A DNA stretch of 64,000 bases from Edaphobacter lichenicola (GCF_014201315.1 NZ_JACHDY010000001.1:434001-498000), one strand, 5' to 3'; numbered from the stretch's first letter, positions 52,874 to 61,586 are shown. A program made the numbers and translations. The notes: generated from the sequence alone by a model not told the origin.

Positions 52874-53857
52874 CTAGTGCTTGGGTGTGACGGGAATGCC
52901 CATGCCGCTGAGTTTGCTGCGGGCCTGCATGGACTCGGGCGAGTTGGGGAAGCGCTGGATGAGGGTGCGGAGTTCGCGGGTGCCGGCTTCGTTCTCCTTG
53001 AGATTGAAGAGGGCGATGCCCTTGTGGAGATGAGACGCGGGGACCTTGTTGCTGTCGGGATACTGCTCGAGGACGGCATCGTAGGCTTTGATGGCGGCGG
53101 GGTAGTGGCCGTCGCGGAAGTTGATCTCGGCCTGGTAGTAGAAGGAGTTTCCTGAGAGGGGATTGTCGGGGTAGTACTTGACGACGTCGCCGAACTCAGA
53201 GGACGCGAGGGGGTACTTGGCGGCCATGTAGTCGCCGAGGGCAGTCTTGTAGAGCTGGTCGGCGGGAGGAACGGCGGGGCCGGCGGGATCGGGGGGGTCG
53301 GCTGCCTGGGGGATGCTGGCCGAGGGTTTGCCTTTTTTCCCGTTGGGGGCTGGGGCTGCCGGGGCGGGTGTTGTGAGCGGTGCGGGGTTGGAAGGAGGGA
53401 GTGCGGTCGAGCCGGTCGGCTGGGGCATGCCGGCGCTCATCGACTGCTGCTGGCTTTGTACATCCTGCATGAGCTTCTGGAGGGTGGCGATGCGGGCCTT
53501 GATCTCGTCGACGGAGTCGTTGAGGGACTGGATCTGACCGGAGACCTGGTCGACCTTGCCGCTTTGCGTCTCCTGCTGGGTCTGAAGCTGCTTGCGCATG
53601 ACGTCGACGTTTGCGCCCATCTTGTTGATGGAGTCGGCGCTCTGTTGGATGAGATCTTTCATGACGCCCATGCGCTCGTCGTTGGACTGCTGAAGACGGG
53701 CTACGGCGTCCTGCAATGCCTGAATCTGGGTCTGCAGCTGCACCATGTCTTTGCTGACGGCGAAGGCTGGGGCGGAGCAGAACAGGATGGCCGCGAGGAG
53801 AGCGGCTAAAGGGAACGTCGGGGTGACGAATTTACGGGGTTGCTTTGGTTTGATCAT
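52874..53857 (-). CDS. cpoB: Cell division coordinator CpoB (YbgF), Tol-Pal cluster
   Basis: CpoB links peptidoglycan synthesis to Tol-dependent outer-membrane constriction. The 327-residue periplasmic protein has a signal peptide (LAALLAAILFCSAPAFA), a coiled-coil region (QLQTQIQALQDAVARLQQSN, MRKQLQTQQETQSGKVDQVS), a Pro/Ala-rich linker and a C-terminal TPR domain of about three repeats (YKTALGDYMAAKYPLASSEF, EINFRDGHYPAAIKAYDAVL, ASHLHKGIALFNLKENEAGT). Order and length are typical. It is the last gene of the tolQ-tolR-tonB/tolA-tolB-pal-cpoB cluster. Confidence 0.9.
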   Translation of the reverse strand: MIKPKQPRKFVTPTFPLAALLAAILFCSAPAFAVSKDMVQLQTQIQALQDAVARLQQSNDERMGVMKDLIQQSADSINKMGANVDVMRKQLQTQQETQSGKVDQVSGQIQSLNDSVDEIKARIATLQKLMQDVQSQQQSMSAGMPQPTGSTALPPSNPAPLTTPAPAAPAPNGKKGKPSASIPQAADPPDPAGPAVPPADQLYKTALGDYMAAKYPLASSEFGDVVKYYPDNPLSGNSFYYQAEINFRDGHYPAAIKAYDAVLEQYPDSNKVPASHLHKGIALFNLKENEAGTRELRTLIQRFPNSPESMQARSKLSGMGIPVTPKH

Positions 53858-53919
53858 GTCAGAGGCACTCGGCTTTCTGTCTTTGGTCGAGCTGAAAGAG
53901 TGGGTCAGGTTAGTAGAAA

Positions 53920-53945
53920 CCCCTGTCCTTGATTCAGGACAGGGG
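53920..53945 (-). terminator. Strong hairpin after the pal gene
   Basis: CCCCTGTCCT (53920-53929) pairs perfectly with AGGACAGGGG (53936-53945) around a 6-base loop, followed by TTTC on the - strand. It lies between pal and cpoB; it may attenuate transcription or separate the two genes. The short T-run makes full termination uncertain. Confidence 0.6.
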
Positions 53946-53989
53946 AAGGGTGGTTTTGGATTGGGTTTGCGATCGGGTTAGCGGTCTTG

Positions 53990-54757
53990 TTAGCGGTCAA
54001 GGGAGAATTGGGCGCGGCGGTTTTGCTGCCAGCAGCTTTCGTTCTCTTCGGTGCAAAACTGCTTCTCTTTGCCGTAGCTGATGACGCGGAGACGGCTGGC
54101 CGGCACACCGGCATTCACCAAAGCGGTGCGGGCGGCGTTGGCGCGGTTCTCGCCGAGGGCCAGGTTGTACTCTGCGGAGCCGCGATCGTCGCAGTATCCG
54201 CCGATGACGACTCGGATGGCGGGATGAGCGGTGAGGTACGCTGCGGCTTTGGAGGAAGCTGTGGTCGCGTCGGGACGAAGATCGTAGCTGTCGTAGTCGA
54301 AGAAGACATCCTGAACGTTCTCGTGGAAGGCTGCTTCGCTGCCCATGTCGTTGTCTGCCGGCGGAGGAGCAGCGGGGGCGACGGGGACACGGACGGTTAC
54401 GCGGACGTTGGCTTCGGTGGTGCCGCCGTCACCTTTGGCGGTGAGATGAAAGTTGGTCGAGGTGGAGGGGGCGACGGTCTGGGTGCCGTTGGTGTTGACG
54501 TCGCCGATGCCGTCGATGGTGACCGTGGAGGCGTTCTGCGTGCGCCAGTTGAGGATGACGGATTGGCCGAGGTCGATGGAGAGAGGGTCAGCGGTGATGG
54601 TGGCGGTGGGTGCGGCGGCGGGAGGAGCAGGCGCGGGCCCGAGCGCGTTGGGGTCGATGCCGCTCGCTTTCTTGTGGCAGCCGGTGACGGCGCCGATGGA
54701 AATGAGAGTTGCTGCAATCACCAAGGTCTTGCGAATTCCTGTTTGCATCGCGTTCAT
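53990..54757 (-). CDS. pal: Peptidoglycan-associated lipoprotein Pal
   Basis: Pal anchors the outer membrane to peptidoglycan and is moved by TolB during division. The 255-residue protein has a lipoprotein signal peptide ending in GAVTGC (lipobox), a Pro/Ala linker, an Ig-like domain (LSIDLGQSVILNWRTQNAST, FHLTAKGDGGTTEANVRVTV) and the OmpA-like C-terminal domain (VFFDYDSYDLRPDATTASSK, VIGGYCDDRGSAEYNLALGE, NRANAARTALVNAGVPASRL). The Asp and Arg that grip peptidoglycan are present. The ATG at 54757 has AGGAG 8 bases upstream; an earlier start would add a non-lipoprotein leader. The additional Ig-like domain before OmpA is unusual compared with E. coli Pal (about 170 residues). Between tolB and cpoB. 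Confidence 0.93.
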   Translation of the reverse strand: MNAMQTGIRKTLVIAATLISIGAVTGCHKKASGIDPNALGPAPAPPAAAPTATITADPLSIDLGQSVILNWRTQNASTVTIDGIGDVNTNGTQTVAPSTSTNFHLTAKGDGGTTEANVRVTVRVPVAPAAPPPADNDMGSEAAFHENVQDVFFDYDSYDLRPDATTASSKAAAYLTAHPAIRVVIGGYCDDRGSAEYNLALGENRANAARTALVNAGVPASRLRVISYGKEKQFCTEENESCWQQNRRAQFSLDR

Positions 54758-54836
54758 TTTGATATCTCCTGCTAACGGTAATGGTGCAAAGATCAAGTTG
54801 CCTGCGAAGCGCTTCCGCAGAGACGAATAAAAACTT

Positions 54837-56207
54837 TTACTTCCAACTCCAGTTGGGCATGTCTGCGCCGGCTCCGGTGAGTTCATGCTTTTGTGTGCCG
54901 TCGGCCAGCATAGTCATGATCTTCATGTGGGTGGCTTTGCCGTCGGGCGAGTTGGCGTAGACGATGTGGCGACCGTCCGGGGACCACGAGGGGAAGTCGC
55001 AACGACCGCCGTCGTGGGTGAGTTGAATCCAGCGTTTGGTGGCGATCTCCATGACGTAGATATCCTGTCCACCGGGTGCGCCGGGGCCGTATTTGCGATC
55101 CCATGCGAAGGTGAGGAACTGTCCGTTGGGAGACCATGAAGGTGAGGTGGCGTATCCGCCGTCGGTCATACGCTGAACGTTGGATCCGTCGATGTCCATG
55201 ATGTAGAGCTGGGGGAGATTGGTGCGTCCGCTGATCCAGGCGATCTGCGAGCCGGTGCGGGGGTTGAAGACGGGCGAGACATCGGGGCCGCGGAAGCTGG
55301 TGACGCGGCGCGAGGAACCTCCACTGGTGTCGGAGATCCAGATCTCGGGGTCGCCGCTGCGGGAGGAGGAGTAGGCGAGGTCCTTGCCGTTGGGAGACCA
55401 TGCCGGGGAGAGGTTGGTGCCGCCGGCTGCCGAGAAGTTCACCATGCGGTTGAGGACGAGAGAGAACATGCGGATTTGAAAGCCGTCGCGACCGAGCGAG
55501 GAGAAGGCGAGGCGTGAGTTGTCGGGCGAGATGCGAGGGGAGATCGAGACCGTGCCGAGGTGGGTGAGAGGATGCTGGTTGGCTCCGTCGTAGTCCATCT
55601 GCCAGATCTCTTTGTCGGTGCCGGTGAGCTTGACGTAGTAGATCTTCGATTCGGCGATGCCCTGGCTGCCTCCGCTGAGACGGAAGATGATCTCGTCGGC
55701 GAAGCGATGGGCAATCTGGCGGGCGGAGTCGTCGGTGGCGTCCTCGTTGTACTGCTTGGCGAGGACCTGTGGATACTGAAGATTCTTTGCGTCGAAGAGG
55801 AAGCCGTTGCAGGTGATTCTGCTGCCCTGAATGCCGAAGTTGCCGAAGGCCACCATGGCTGCAGAGGTTGGCGCGTCGGCCCACTGCTGAATCCTGATCT
55901 CGGCGGGTGCGCCTGGAGTGGATTGGGGGAGGAGGCTCTTCGAGACGATGTCGAAGATGCCTGCGTTCGCGAGGTCGGCGTAGAGGGTCGAGTCGAAGGT
56001 GTGCTTGAAGGCAGAGGTCTGCTGATCTGCGGAGGCAGGTTTGAAGTCGGCGACGGCGATGCGGATGTTTGAGACTCCGCTGGAGGTTTCAGTCTTGAAG
56101 CCTTCCTGCGCGTGCAGAGCGGAGGCGCCAACAAGAAGAAGGAGAAGAACTCCAAGACGACAAAGGTAGGCGTGCCGAGGGAGCGGCGTACGTTTCAGTC
56201 TAAGCAT
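54837..56207 (-). CDS. tolB: Tol-Pal system beta-propeller protein TolB
   Basis: TolB is the periplasmic partner that releases Pal from peptidoglycan. The 456-residue protein has a signal peptide (LCRLGVLLLLLVGASALHAQ), an N-terminal alpha/beta domain (IRIAVADFKPASADQQTSAF, DLANAGIFDIVSKSLLPQ) and a six-bladed propeller with repeated Ser-Pro-Asp-Gly/Asn motifs (LSPAWSPNGKDLAYSSSRSG, ATSPSWSPNGQFLTFAWDRK, CDFPSWSPDGRHIVYANSPD). The ATG at 56207 begins the signal peptide; an in-frame start 57 bases upstream is less likely. Length matches TolB (about 430). Confidence 0.95.
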   Translation of the reverse strand: MLRLKRTPLPRHAYLCRLGVLLLLLVGASALHAQEGFKTETSSGVSNIRIAVADFKPASADQQTSAFKHTFDSTLYADLANAGIFDIVSKSLLPQSTPGAPAEIRIQQWADAPTSAAMVAFGNFGIQGSRITCNGFLFDAKNLQYPQVLAKQYNEDATDDSARQIAHRFADEIIFRLSGGSQGIAESKIYYVKLTGTDKEIWQMDYDGANQHPLTHLGTVSISPRISPDNSRLAFSSLGRDGFQIRMFSLVLNRMVNFSAAGGTNLSPAWSPNGKDLAYSSSRSGDPEIWISDTSGGSSRRVTSFRGPDVSPVFNPRTGSQIAWISGRTNLPQLYIMDIDGSNVQRMTDGGYATSPSWSPNGQFLTFAWDRKYGPGAPGGQDIYVMEIATKRWIQLTHDGGRCDFPSWSPDGRHIVYANSPDGKATHMKIMTMLADGTQKHELTGAGADMPNWSWK

Positions 56208-56300
56208 TCTGTTCCATGTTAGACGCAAAATCGGTGGGACGGGGTGTCTTAGGGTAGTTGCCAAGCGGAATCAAAGAAAACACTCCCTGAAGACGAGATT

Positions 56301-57173
56301 TTATTGGGGATGAAGGTGGAAGGTGTATTCGACGGTGATGTGATCGCCTTGCGGGAGGGGACCGAAGCCGTCGACACGCTGAACGGCTCGCATAGCGGAG
56401 AGGTCGAGCGAGGGGGAGCCGCTGGGCGTCTCGACGCGGGCGTTGGAGGGGACGCCTTCGTGATTGATATCGAAGATGATGGTGGTGCTTTTGCCGATGG
56501 AGGTGCGCGGGTCGGCCTCTGCGGTGTACCAGTTCTGCGCGACCTTGCTGTTGACGATGTTGACGTAGTAGGCGAAGCGCTGGCCGAAGGTGCGGTCTTC
56601 GACGGAGACGCTGGCGGTGCCGTTTTTCAGCTCCAGTGTCGATTGCGCGATGCGGACGCCTGCGGTTTCGCCGGTGACTGCTTTGGTTGGCGGAGGGGTG
56701 ACGGGCTGGATGTGTTTTGGTGGCGCGGGCGTGGGCTTTTCAGCCTCTTTGATGGGTTTGGTGATCTTTTCCGGGATTGCAACTTCGTTGGGAACTGGCG
56801 GCGGCTCGGTTCTCTCTTTGGTGATGACGGGCGCGGGGCTTGGCGCCTCCGAGGTGAGGACGCCGGTGTCGAGGGTGCGTTGTGTAGGAGGAAGCGGGAG
56901 CGAGGAGACCATGGTGGCCTGAATGGCTCCTGCGTTCGAGGCGTTCTCTCCCCAGTCGTGGCCCCGCGTGTGGAAGAGAAAGGCCCAGCCCAGGATGGCG
57001 GCGGCGATGATGCCGTGCAGCACGATGGAGCCGACGAAGTTTGCGCCGAGCTTATCGGGATTGCTGTCGCTGTCGCGGCTGAATGTGAGAGACGTGGCTA
57101 TGTCACCCTCCTCACTTCTGGATCGGCTGGGTGACGATGCTGATGTTGGTGATGCCGGCCTGCTTGACCGCAT
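56301..57173 (-). CDS. TonB/TolA-like energy transducer in the Tol cluster
   Basis: A periplasmic linker protein of up to 290 residues with one membrane helix (VLHGIIAAAILGWAFLF), a Pro/Lys/Glu-rich spacer (ERTEPPPVPNEVAIPEKITK, KPTPAPPKHIQPVTPPPTKA) and a TonB_C-type C-terminal domain (QNWYTAEADPRTSIGKSTTI, SLDLSAMRAVQRVDGF). It occupies the TolA position between tolR and tolB. The start is unclear. The ATG at 57173 lies 62 bases inside tolR and has no ribosome site; a perfect GAGGAGG site is followed 5 bases later by ATA (57101), and there is no ATG, GTG or TTG in frame until a GTG within the membrane helix. The residues after 57101 (SDSNPDKLGANFVGS) look conserved, so an unusual start or overlap is likely. 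Confidence 0.85.
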   Translation of the reverse strand: MRSSRPASPTSASSPSRSRSEEGDIATSLTFSRDSDSNPDKLGANFVGSIVLHGIIAAAILGWAFLFHTRGHDWGENASNAGAIQATMVSSLPLPPTQRTLDTGVLTSEAPSPAPVITKERTEPPPVPNEVAIPEKITKPIKEAEKPTPAPPKHIQPVTPPPTKAVTGETAGVRIAQSTLELKNGTASVSVEDRTFGQRFAYYVNIVNSKVAQNWYTAEADPRTSIGKSTTIIFDINHEGVPSNARVETPSGSPSLDLSAMRAVQRVDGFGPLPQGDHITVEYTFHLHPQ

Positions 57174-57525
57174 CCATGACGGAGGCGAAGGCGCCGAAGG
57201 GCACGCGCTCGTCGGCTCGCAGGTAGATGATGCGCTTGGACGGGTCGGCTTTGCCGGTGGATCTCAGCAGCGTGGGGAGCTGGTTGACGTTGACGGGCTT
57301 GTCCTGCAGGAAGACGTTCTGCTCGCGGTCGATGGTGACGACCATGCGCTCTTCGGTGAGTTGATTGACGGAGCGCGTCTTGGGAATCGCGACCTCTACA
57401 CCGGACTGGAGAACGGGTGCTGTGAGCATGAAGATGAGCAGGAGCACAAGAACGACGTCGACCAGCGGCGTGATGTTGATCTCGGCGAGCGCGGTCTGGG
57501 TGTGTCCCTTGGTGGAGAAGGCCAT
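57112..57525 (-). CDS. tolR: Biopolymer transport protein TolR/ExbD
   Basis: TolR uses the proton motive force with TolQ to power Tol-Pal. The 137-residue protein has the family pattern: LAEINITPLVDVVLVLLLIF (with the conserved membrane Asp), MLTAPVLQSGVEVAIPK and the periplasmic domain VVTIDREQNVFLQDKPVNVN and IIYLRADERVPFGAFASVMD. The short N-terminal cytoplasmic segment and single helix are normal. Two bases separate it from tolQ. ExbD is the alternative name, but the tolB and pal neighbours favour TolR. Confidence 0.95.
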   Translation of the reverse strand: MAFSTKGHTQTALAEINITPLVDVVLVLLLIFMLTAPVLQSGVEVAIPKTRSVNQLTEERMVVTIDREQNVFLQDKPVNVNQLPTLLRSTGKADPSKRIIYLRADERVPFGAFASVMDAVKQAGITNISIVTQPIQK

Positions 57526-57527
57526 TG

Positions 57528-58331
57528 CTAGAAGGTCCTCCGGCGGATCTCTTCGGGCTGCGGCTGGGGCGGTTGTGGCGGTTGGCTGTGCTGGCTGGGC
57601 GTGATCATGGCTGCGTTCTCGATGGCGTTGAGAAGCTCGCGGCCGAAGTCGTCCATGCGTGCGGCGAACTCACGGAGACGGGCGGTGAGCTGGTTGTAGC
57701 CGACGACGGCTGGGATGGCGACGACGAGGCCTGCGGCGGTGGTGATGAGGGCCTCAGAGATGCCGGGTGCGACGGCGCGGAGGGTTGCGGCGCCTGCGGT
57801 GCCGAGGCCGTGGAAGGCGTCGATGATGCCCATGACGGTGCCGAAGAGGCCGATGAAGGGAGCGATGGCGGCGATGGTGGCGAGCCAGGTCATGCGGCTC
57901 TCCATTGTGGTGAGGGCTTCGCTCGAGGCGGTTTGAGCGGCGCGTTCTAGTGCGACGGGATTGCGGGGGAGGCCGCGTCCTCCGTTCTGACGCTGGTACT
58001 CGTCGTGGATCTCGGTGAAGACGGCGACGAGTGGGCTGGGCCTGAACTGGTCGGCTACGGCGGCGATTTCGCTGAGGCGAGTCGATTTGCGAAAGGCCCG
58101 GACGAAGCGCTGGCTCTGGGTATGGGCTCTGCTGAAGCTGGACCACTTGGAAAACATGATGGCCCAGGAGAAGATGCTGGCGAGAAGCAGGATGACCAGG
58201 ACGGCGAAGGCGACAGGGCCGCTGTTATGGATCATCTCCAGCAGGGCGCTGGTGTTGGAGGCCGCAGGGGGCGCGGCGGCGGAGGGGTCTTCCTGGAGAA
58301 GGTAGAGAGCTAACGAAAGGGTCCAGACCAT
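57528..58331 (-). CDS. tolQ: Tol-Pal system proton channel TolQ
   Basis: TolQ with TolR forms the inner-membrane proton channel that energises Tol-Pal. The 267-residue protein has three membrane helices (VAFAVLVILLLASIFSWAIM, then TMESRMTWLATIAAIAPFIG with LFGTVMGIIDAFHGLGTAGA, and GISEALITTAAGLVVAIPAV) in the MotA/TolQ/ExbB pattern. The ATG at 58331 was chosen because homologous TolQ start near the first helix; an in-frame ATG at 58388 has no extra support and no ribosome site is clear for either. It heads the Tol-Pal operon, so its promoter must lie between 58332 and the divergent recN start at 58498. Confidence 0.9.
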   Translation of the reverse strand: MVWTLSLALYLLQEDPSAAAPPAASNTSALLEMIHNSGPVAFAVLVILLLASIFSWAIMFSKWSSFSRAHTQSQRFVRAFRKSTRLSEIAAVADQFRPSPLVAVFTEIHDEYQRQNGGRGLPRNPVALERAAQTASSEALTTMESRMTWLATIAAIAPFIGLFGTVMGIIDAFHGLGTAGAATLRAVAPGISEALITTAAGLVVAIPAVVGYNQLTARLREFAARMDDFGRELLNAIENAAMITPSQHSQPPQPPQPQPEEIRRRTF

Positions 58332-58497
58332 AGTTGTTGTGTACCAGAACTTAGTGTAAATCGTGGTTGAGGCCAATGTGGCTGGCAATCGGGTTGGCGC
58401 ACCTTCTGTGGTGCGGATCTGCAGGGTGTTTCAGGTGTAAATGATAGTTGGGGGCGAGGTTTGCTATTCTCGCGATACGTGTTTGCCTGAGGGCCTT

Positions 58498-60192
58498 ATG
58501 CTGCTGGAGTTGCGCGCGGAAAACTATGCTGTGATCGACCGTGCGGTCGCTACGTTCGGGCTGGGCCTTAACCTGCTGACTGGCGAGACGGGCGCGGGGA
58601 AGTCGATTCTGATCGATGCCCTGGCGCTGCTGCTGGGTGGAAAGGCGTCGGCTGACTTTGTTCGCCATGGGGAAGAGAAGGCGGTGGTCAGTTGCGTCTT
58701 CGAACTGACACCCGGGGCGGCTGCGATTCTTGAGACGAATGGGATCGACAGTGAGTCGGATCATCTTTTGCTGCGACGGGAGATCCTGGTTAGCGGCAAG
58801 GGGCGGGTGTTTGTGAATAATCAGCCGGCGACGGTTGGGGTGTTGCGACAGCTTGCGCCTGAGCTTGCGCTGGTGCACTCGCAGGGGGAGACGATGGGCT
58901 CGTTCGACCAGGCGCAGCAACGTATTTTGCTGGATCGCTTTGGTGCGGTGAGTGTCGATGGGGTGGCGGAGGCGTTTGCTGCGTGGCGGGCGACTACGGA
59001 CAAGCTGGACGAGTTGCAGTCTGCTGAGCAGGACCGTTTGCGGATGGCGGATCTGTGGCGATTTCAGAGCAGGGAGATCGATCAGGCTGGGCTGAGTGCA
59101 GAGGATGAAGATGTTCAGCTTGAGGCCGAGAAGCGGGTGCTGGGGAATGCTGAGAAGCTTTATACGGCGGCGATGAGCGCGCATGAGCTGCTCTATGAAT
59201 CGGAGAGCTCGGCGGAGAGTGCGCTGGGTGCGGCGTTGAAGCATGTGGAGGAGTTGGCGCGATATGATGCGCGGTTTCAGGAGCCTGCGCAACAGTTGGC
59301 AGCAGCGAAGGCGATCGTGGAAGATGTCGATGCCGAGGTGCGGGATTTTGCGGACAATGTTCATGCTGCGCCGGGTCGGCTGGAAGAGATTGAAGATAGA
59401 TTGGCTGCACTCGACCGGTTGAAGCGGAAGTATGGGCAGAGCTTGAAAGAGGTTATCGACTTTGGTGCGGAGGCGGCGCGGCAGTTGGCTGAAGTTGAGA
59501 ATCGTGATGCGCTGCTGGTGGAGCTGAAGGCGAAGCAGGAGAAGGATGCGAAGGCCTATAAGGTTGTCGCAGCGAAGCTTACCGCGGGGCGTACAGAGGC
59601 TGCGAAGCGACTGGAGAAGCTGGCTGAGGCGCAGATCAACGATCTTGCGATGAGCACGCGGTTTCATGTTCGCGTGACTGCGGAAAAGTCTCCGGAGAAC
59701 TGGACCGCGCATGGGTTGGATCAGGTGGAGTGCCTGATCGCGACTAATGCTGGGGAACCCATGAAGCCATTGCATGAGATTGCATCGGGTGGTGAGATGT
59801 CGCGGGTGATGCTGGCGTTGAAGGTGACCGTGGAGGAGGCGGCGTCGGGAGGGGCGGGGAGGAAGAAGAAGTCGGTTCTTCCACGGACGCTGGTCTTTGA
59901 TGAGATCGATATCGGCATCGGCGGACGGGCGGCAGAGGCGGTTGGGCGGAAGCTGAAGACGTTGTCCAAAGGCCAGCAGGTGCTGTGTATTACGCATCTG
60001 CCGCAGATTGCCGCATTTGGGGATCAGCACTTCCTGATCGAAAAGACGGAGAAGCGCGGACGCACTCAGACTGAGGTTCGTCGCATGGAGGATTCAGAGC
60101 GAACCCAGGAGATTGCGCGCATGTTGAGTGGGGCGAAGTTGACTGAGACGAGCCTCAAGCACGCTGAGCACTTGCTGGAGAGCAGCCGATGA
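58498..60192 (+). CDS. recN: DNA repair protein RecN
   Basis: RecN is an SMC-like ATPase that brings DNA ends together during double-strand break repair. The 564-residue protein has LRAENYAVIDRAVATFGLGL, Walker A GETGAGKSILIDAL, an internal coiled-coil region (residues about 155-380) and the C-terminal signature with IASGGEMSRVMLALK and Walker B LVFDEIDIGIGGRAAEAV, then QVLCITHLPQIAAFGDQHFL. The ATG at 58498 has GAGG 6 bases upstream. Length (564) is normal. It lies next to but divergent from tolQ. Confidence 0.95.
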   Translation: MLLELRAENYAVIDRAVATFGLGLNLLTGETGAGKSILIDALALLLGGKASADFVRHGEEKAVVSCVFELTPGAAAILETNGIDSESDHLLLRREILVSGKGRVFVNNQPATVGVLRQLAPELALVHSQGETMGSFDQAQQRILLDRFGAVSVDGVAEAFAAWRATTDKLDELQSAEQDRLRMADLWRFQSREIDQAGLSAEDEDVQLEAEKRVLGNAEKLYTAAMSAHELLYESESSAESALGAALKHVEELARYDARFQEPAQQLAAAKAIVEDVDAEVRDFADNVHAAPGRLEEIEDRLAALDRLKRKYGQSLKEVIDFGAEAARQLAEVENRDALLVELKAKQEKDAKAYKVVAAKLTAGRTEAAKRLEKLAEAQINDLAMSTRFHVRVTAEKSPENWTAHGLDQVECLIATNAGEPMKPLHEIASGGEMSRVMLALKVTVEEAASGGAGRKKKSVLPRTLVFDEIDIGIGGRAAEAVGRKLKTLSKGQQVLCITHLPQIAAFGDQHFLIEKTEKRGRTQTEVRRMEDSERTQEIARMLSGAKLTETSLKHAEHLLESSR

Positions 60193-60260
60193 TGGTTTGC
60201 TGCACATCTTGTGGGACGGCGTACGCATCCGAGTGAGGAGATGCTATCCAGGAGGATGAG

Positions 60261-60416
60261 ATGTCGAATGATTCCAAGAAATGCGCTATGAAGGGTTGTC
60301 TCTGTACTCCGCCTGAAGGGCAGAAGTACTGTTCTGCGTACTGTGAAACAGCAAAGGGTGAGACGAAGTTGCAGTGCGACTGCGGTCACCCGGCCTGTGC
60401 TGGTCAGAAGCTCTAG
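60261..60416 (+). CDS. Bacterial metallothionein-like protein
   Basis: A 51-codon gene with GGAGG 5 bases before the ATG. The product carries eight cysteines and one histidine: KCAMKGCLCTPPEGQKYC, then SAYCETAKGETKLQC and DCGHPACAG. The C-x4-C-x-C start, the YCSxxC middle and the CGHxxC end match bacterial metallothioneins (SmtA/BmtA family, about 50-56 residues), which bind Zn or Cd in a four-metal cluster. SmtA itself has nine cysteines, so this version lacks one ligand. It follows recN after 68 bases and precedes ispH. No regulator such as SmtB is nearby. It is short enough to be missed by routine annotation. Confidence 0.75.
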   Translation: MSNDSKKCAMKGCLCTPPEGQKYCSAYCETAKGETKLQCDCGHPACAGQKL

Positions 60417-60560
60417 GTTTCGGACAACATAGGATGATGCCAAGACGATGCCGGAGGGCTTCGAAAGGTTCCATTATTTGTGCGGCTTTTGTTGCTTTCT
60501 CGGCATGTTATGTTGCACCTAGAATGGTTCAATTCTGTGCTAAGACAGGGTTGAACGCGG

Positions 60561-60566
60561 TATACT
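60561..60566 (+). promoter_or_regulatory. Candidate -10 element placed for a leaderless ispH transcript
   Basis: TATACT lies 6 bases before the GTG start codon of ispH. With the usual 6-7 base distance to the initiation point, transcription would begin at the start codon itself. There is no Shine-Dalgarno sequence before the GTG and no convincing -35, so the assignment is tentative. Confidence 0.35.
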
Positions 60567-60572
60567 AGGGAC

Positions 60573-61586
60573 GTGACTACAACCACCCTTGACCACGCTG
60601 CTGGAACCGAGAGCGGCAACAAAACGAAAACTAAGCGGGTTCTCCTCCTCAAGCCTCGCGGCTTCTGTGCCGGCGTCGTGCGTGCGATCGATATCGTGCA
60701 GATCGCGCTGGAGACCTTTGGCGCTCCGATCTATGTTCGCAAAGAGATTGTCCATAACAGCTATGTTGTGACCGACCTGGCGAAGAAGGGCGCAATCTTT
60801 GTCAACGAACTTGATGAGGTTCCAGAGGGTGCTCGGGTAATTTACTCGGCTCATGGAGTTTCGCCGGCGGTTCGTGACCGGGCGAGGGAACGCGGTTTGA
60901 AGGTGGTGGATGCGACCTGCCCGCTGGTGACGAAGGTTCACGTGGAGGCGATCAAGTTTGCCAAGCAGGGCTACTCGCTGGTGCTGATCGGTCATCGTGA
61001 CCATGACGAGATTGAGGGCACGCAGGGCGAGGCTCCGGATGTAACCCAGGTGGTTTCGACGGTGCAGGAGGTCGCGGATCTGGTTGTGCCGGATCCGAAT
61101 CGCGTGGCGTATCTGACGCAGACGACGTTGTCGCTCGATGAGGCCCGGGATATGATCCAGGCGCTCAAGAACAAGTATCCGAATATCGTTGGGCCGCACT
61201 CGCAGGACATCTGCTATGCGACAGAGAACCGGCAGGTTGCGGTGAAGAATGTTGCTCACGGAGCGGACCTGGTGCTGGTTGTCGGGTCGACCAATAGCTC
61301 CAACTCCAACCGCCTGGTTGAAGTTTCGAAGAATCTGGATACGAACTCGTATCTGATCGATACGGCAGATGCTATTCGGCCGGAGTGGCTTGATGGTGTT
61401 GATACGGTTGCTGTGACGGCTGGCGCTTCGGCTCCTGAGGTTCTTGTCAAGGATGTCGTCGAATATCTGCAGACTGTGGGCTATGGCTCGGTCGATGAGG
61501 TTGAAGTGATGCCGGAGAACGTGCGCTTTGGTCTGCCGCCGGAGATCGTTCAGGCGATTGCATCTGCTCCACCAGTAAACCGGTAA
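60573..61586 (+). CDS. ispH: 4-hydroxy-3-methylbut-2-enyl diphosphate reductase IspH
   Basis: IspH makes the isoprenoid precursors IPP and DMAPP in the last step of the MEP pathway using a [4Fe-4S] cluster. The 337-residue protein has the three cluster cysteines in KPRGFCAGVVRAIDIVQIAL, VVDATCPLVTKVHVEAIKFA and SQDICYATENRQVAV, plus RKEIVHNSYVV and SSNSNRLVEVSKNL. Length is normal. The GTG start has no ribosome site; a TATACT element 6 bases upstream could give a leaderless transcript. The next genes are shc and hpnH, so isoprenoid and hopanoid genes are adjacent. Confidence 0.95.
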   Translation: MTTTTLDHAAGTESGNKTKTKRVLLLKPRGFCAGVVRAIDIVQIALETFGAPIYVRKEIVHNSYVVTDLAKKGAIFVNELDEVPEGARVIYSAHGVSPAVRDRARERGLKVVDATCPLVTKVHVEAIKFAKQGYSLVLIGHRDHDEIEGTQGEAPDVTQVVSTVQEVADLVVPDPNRVAYLTQTTLSLDEARDMIQALKNKYPNIVGPHSQDICYATENRQVAVKNVAHGADLVLVVGSTNSSNSNRLVEVSKNLDTNSYLIDTADAIRPEWLDGVDTVAVTAGASAPEVLVKDVVEYLQTVGYGSVDEVEVMPENVRFGLPPEIVQAIASAPPVNR

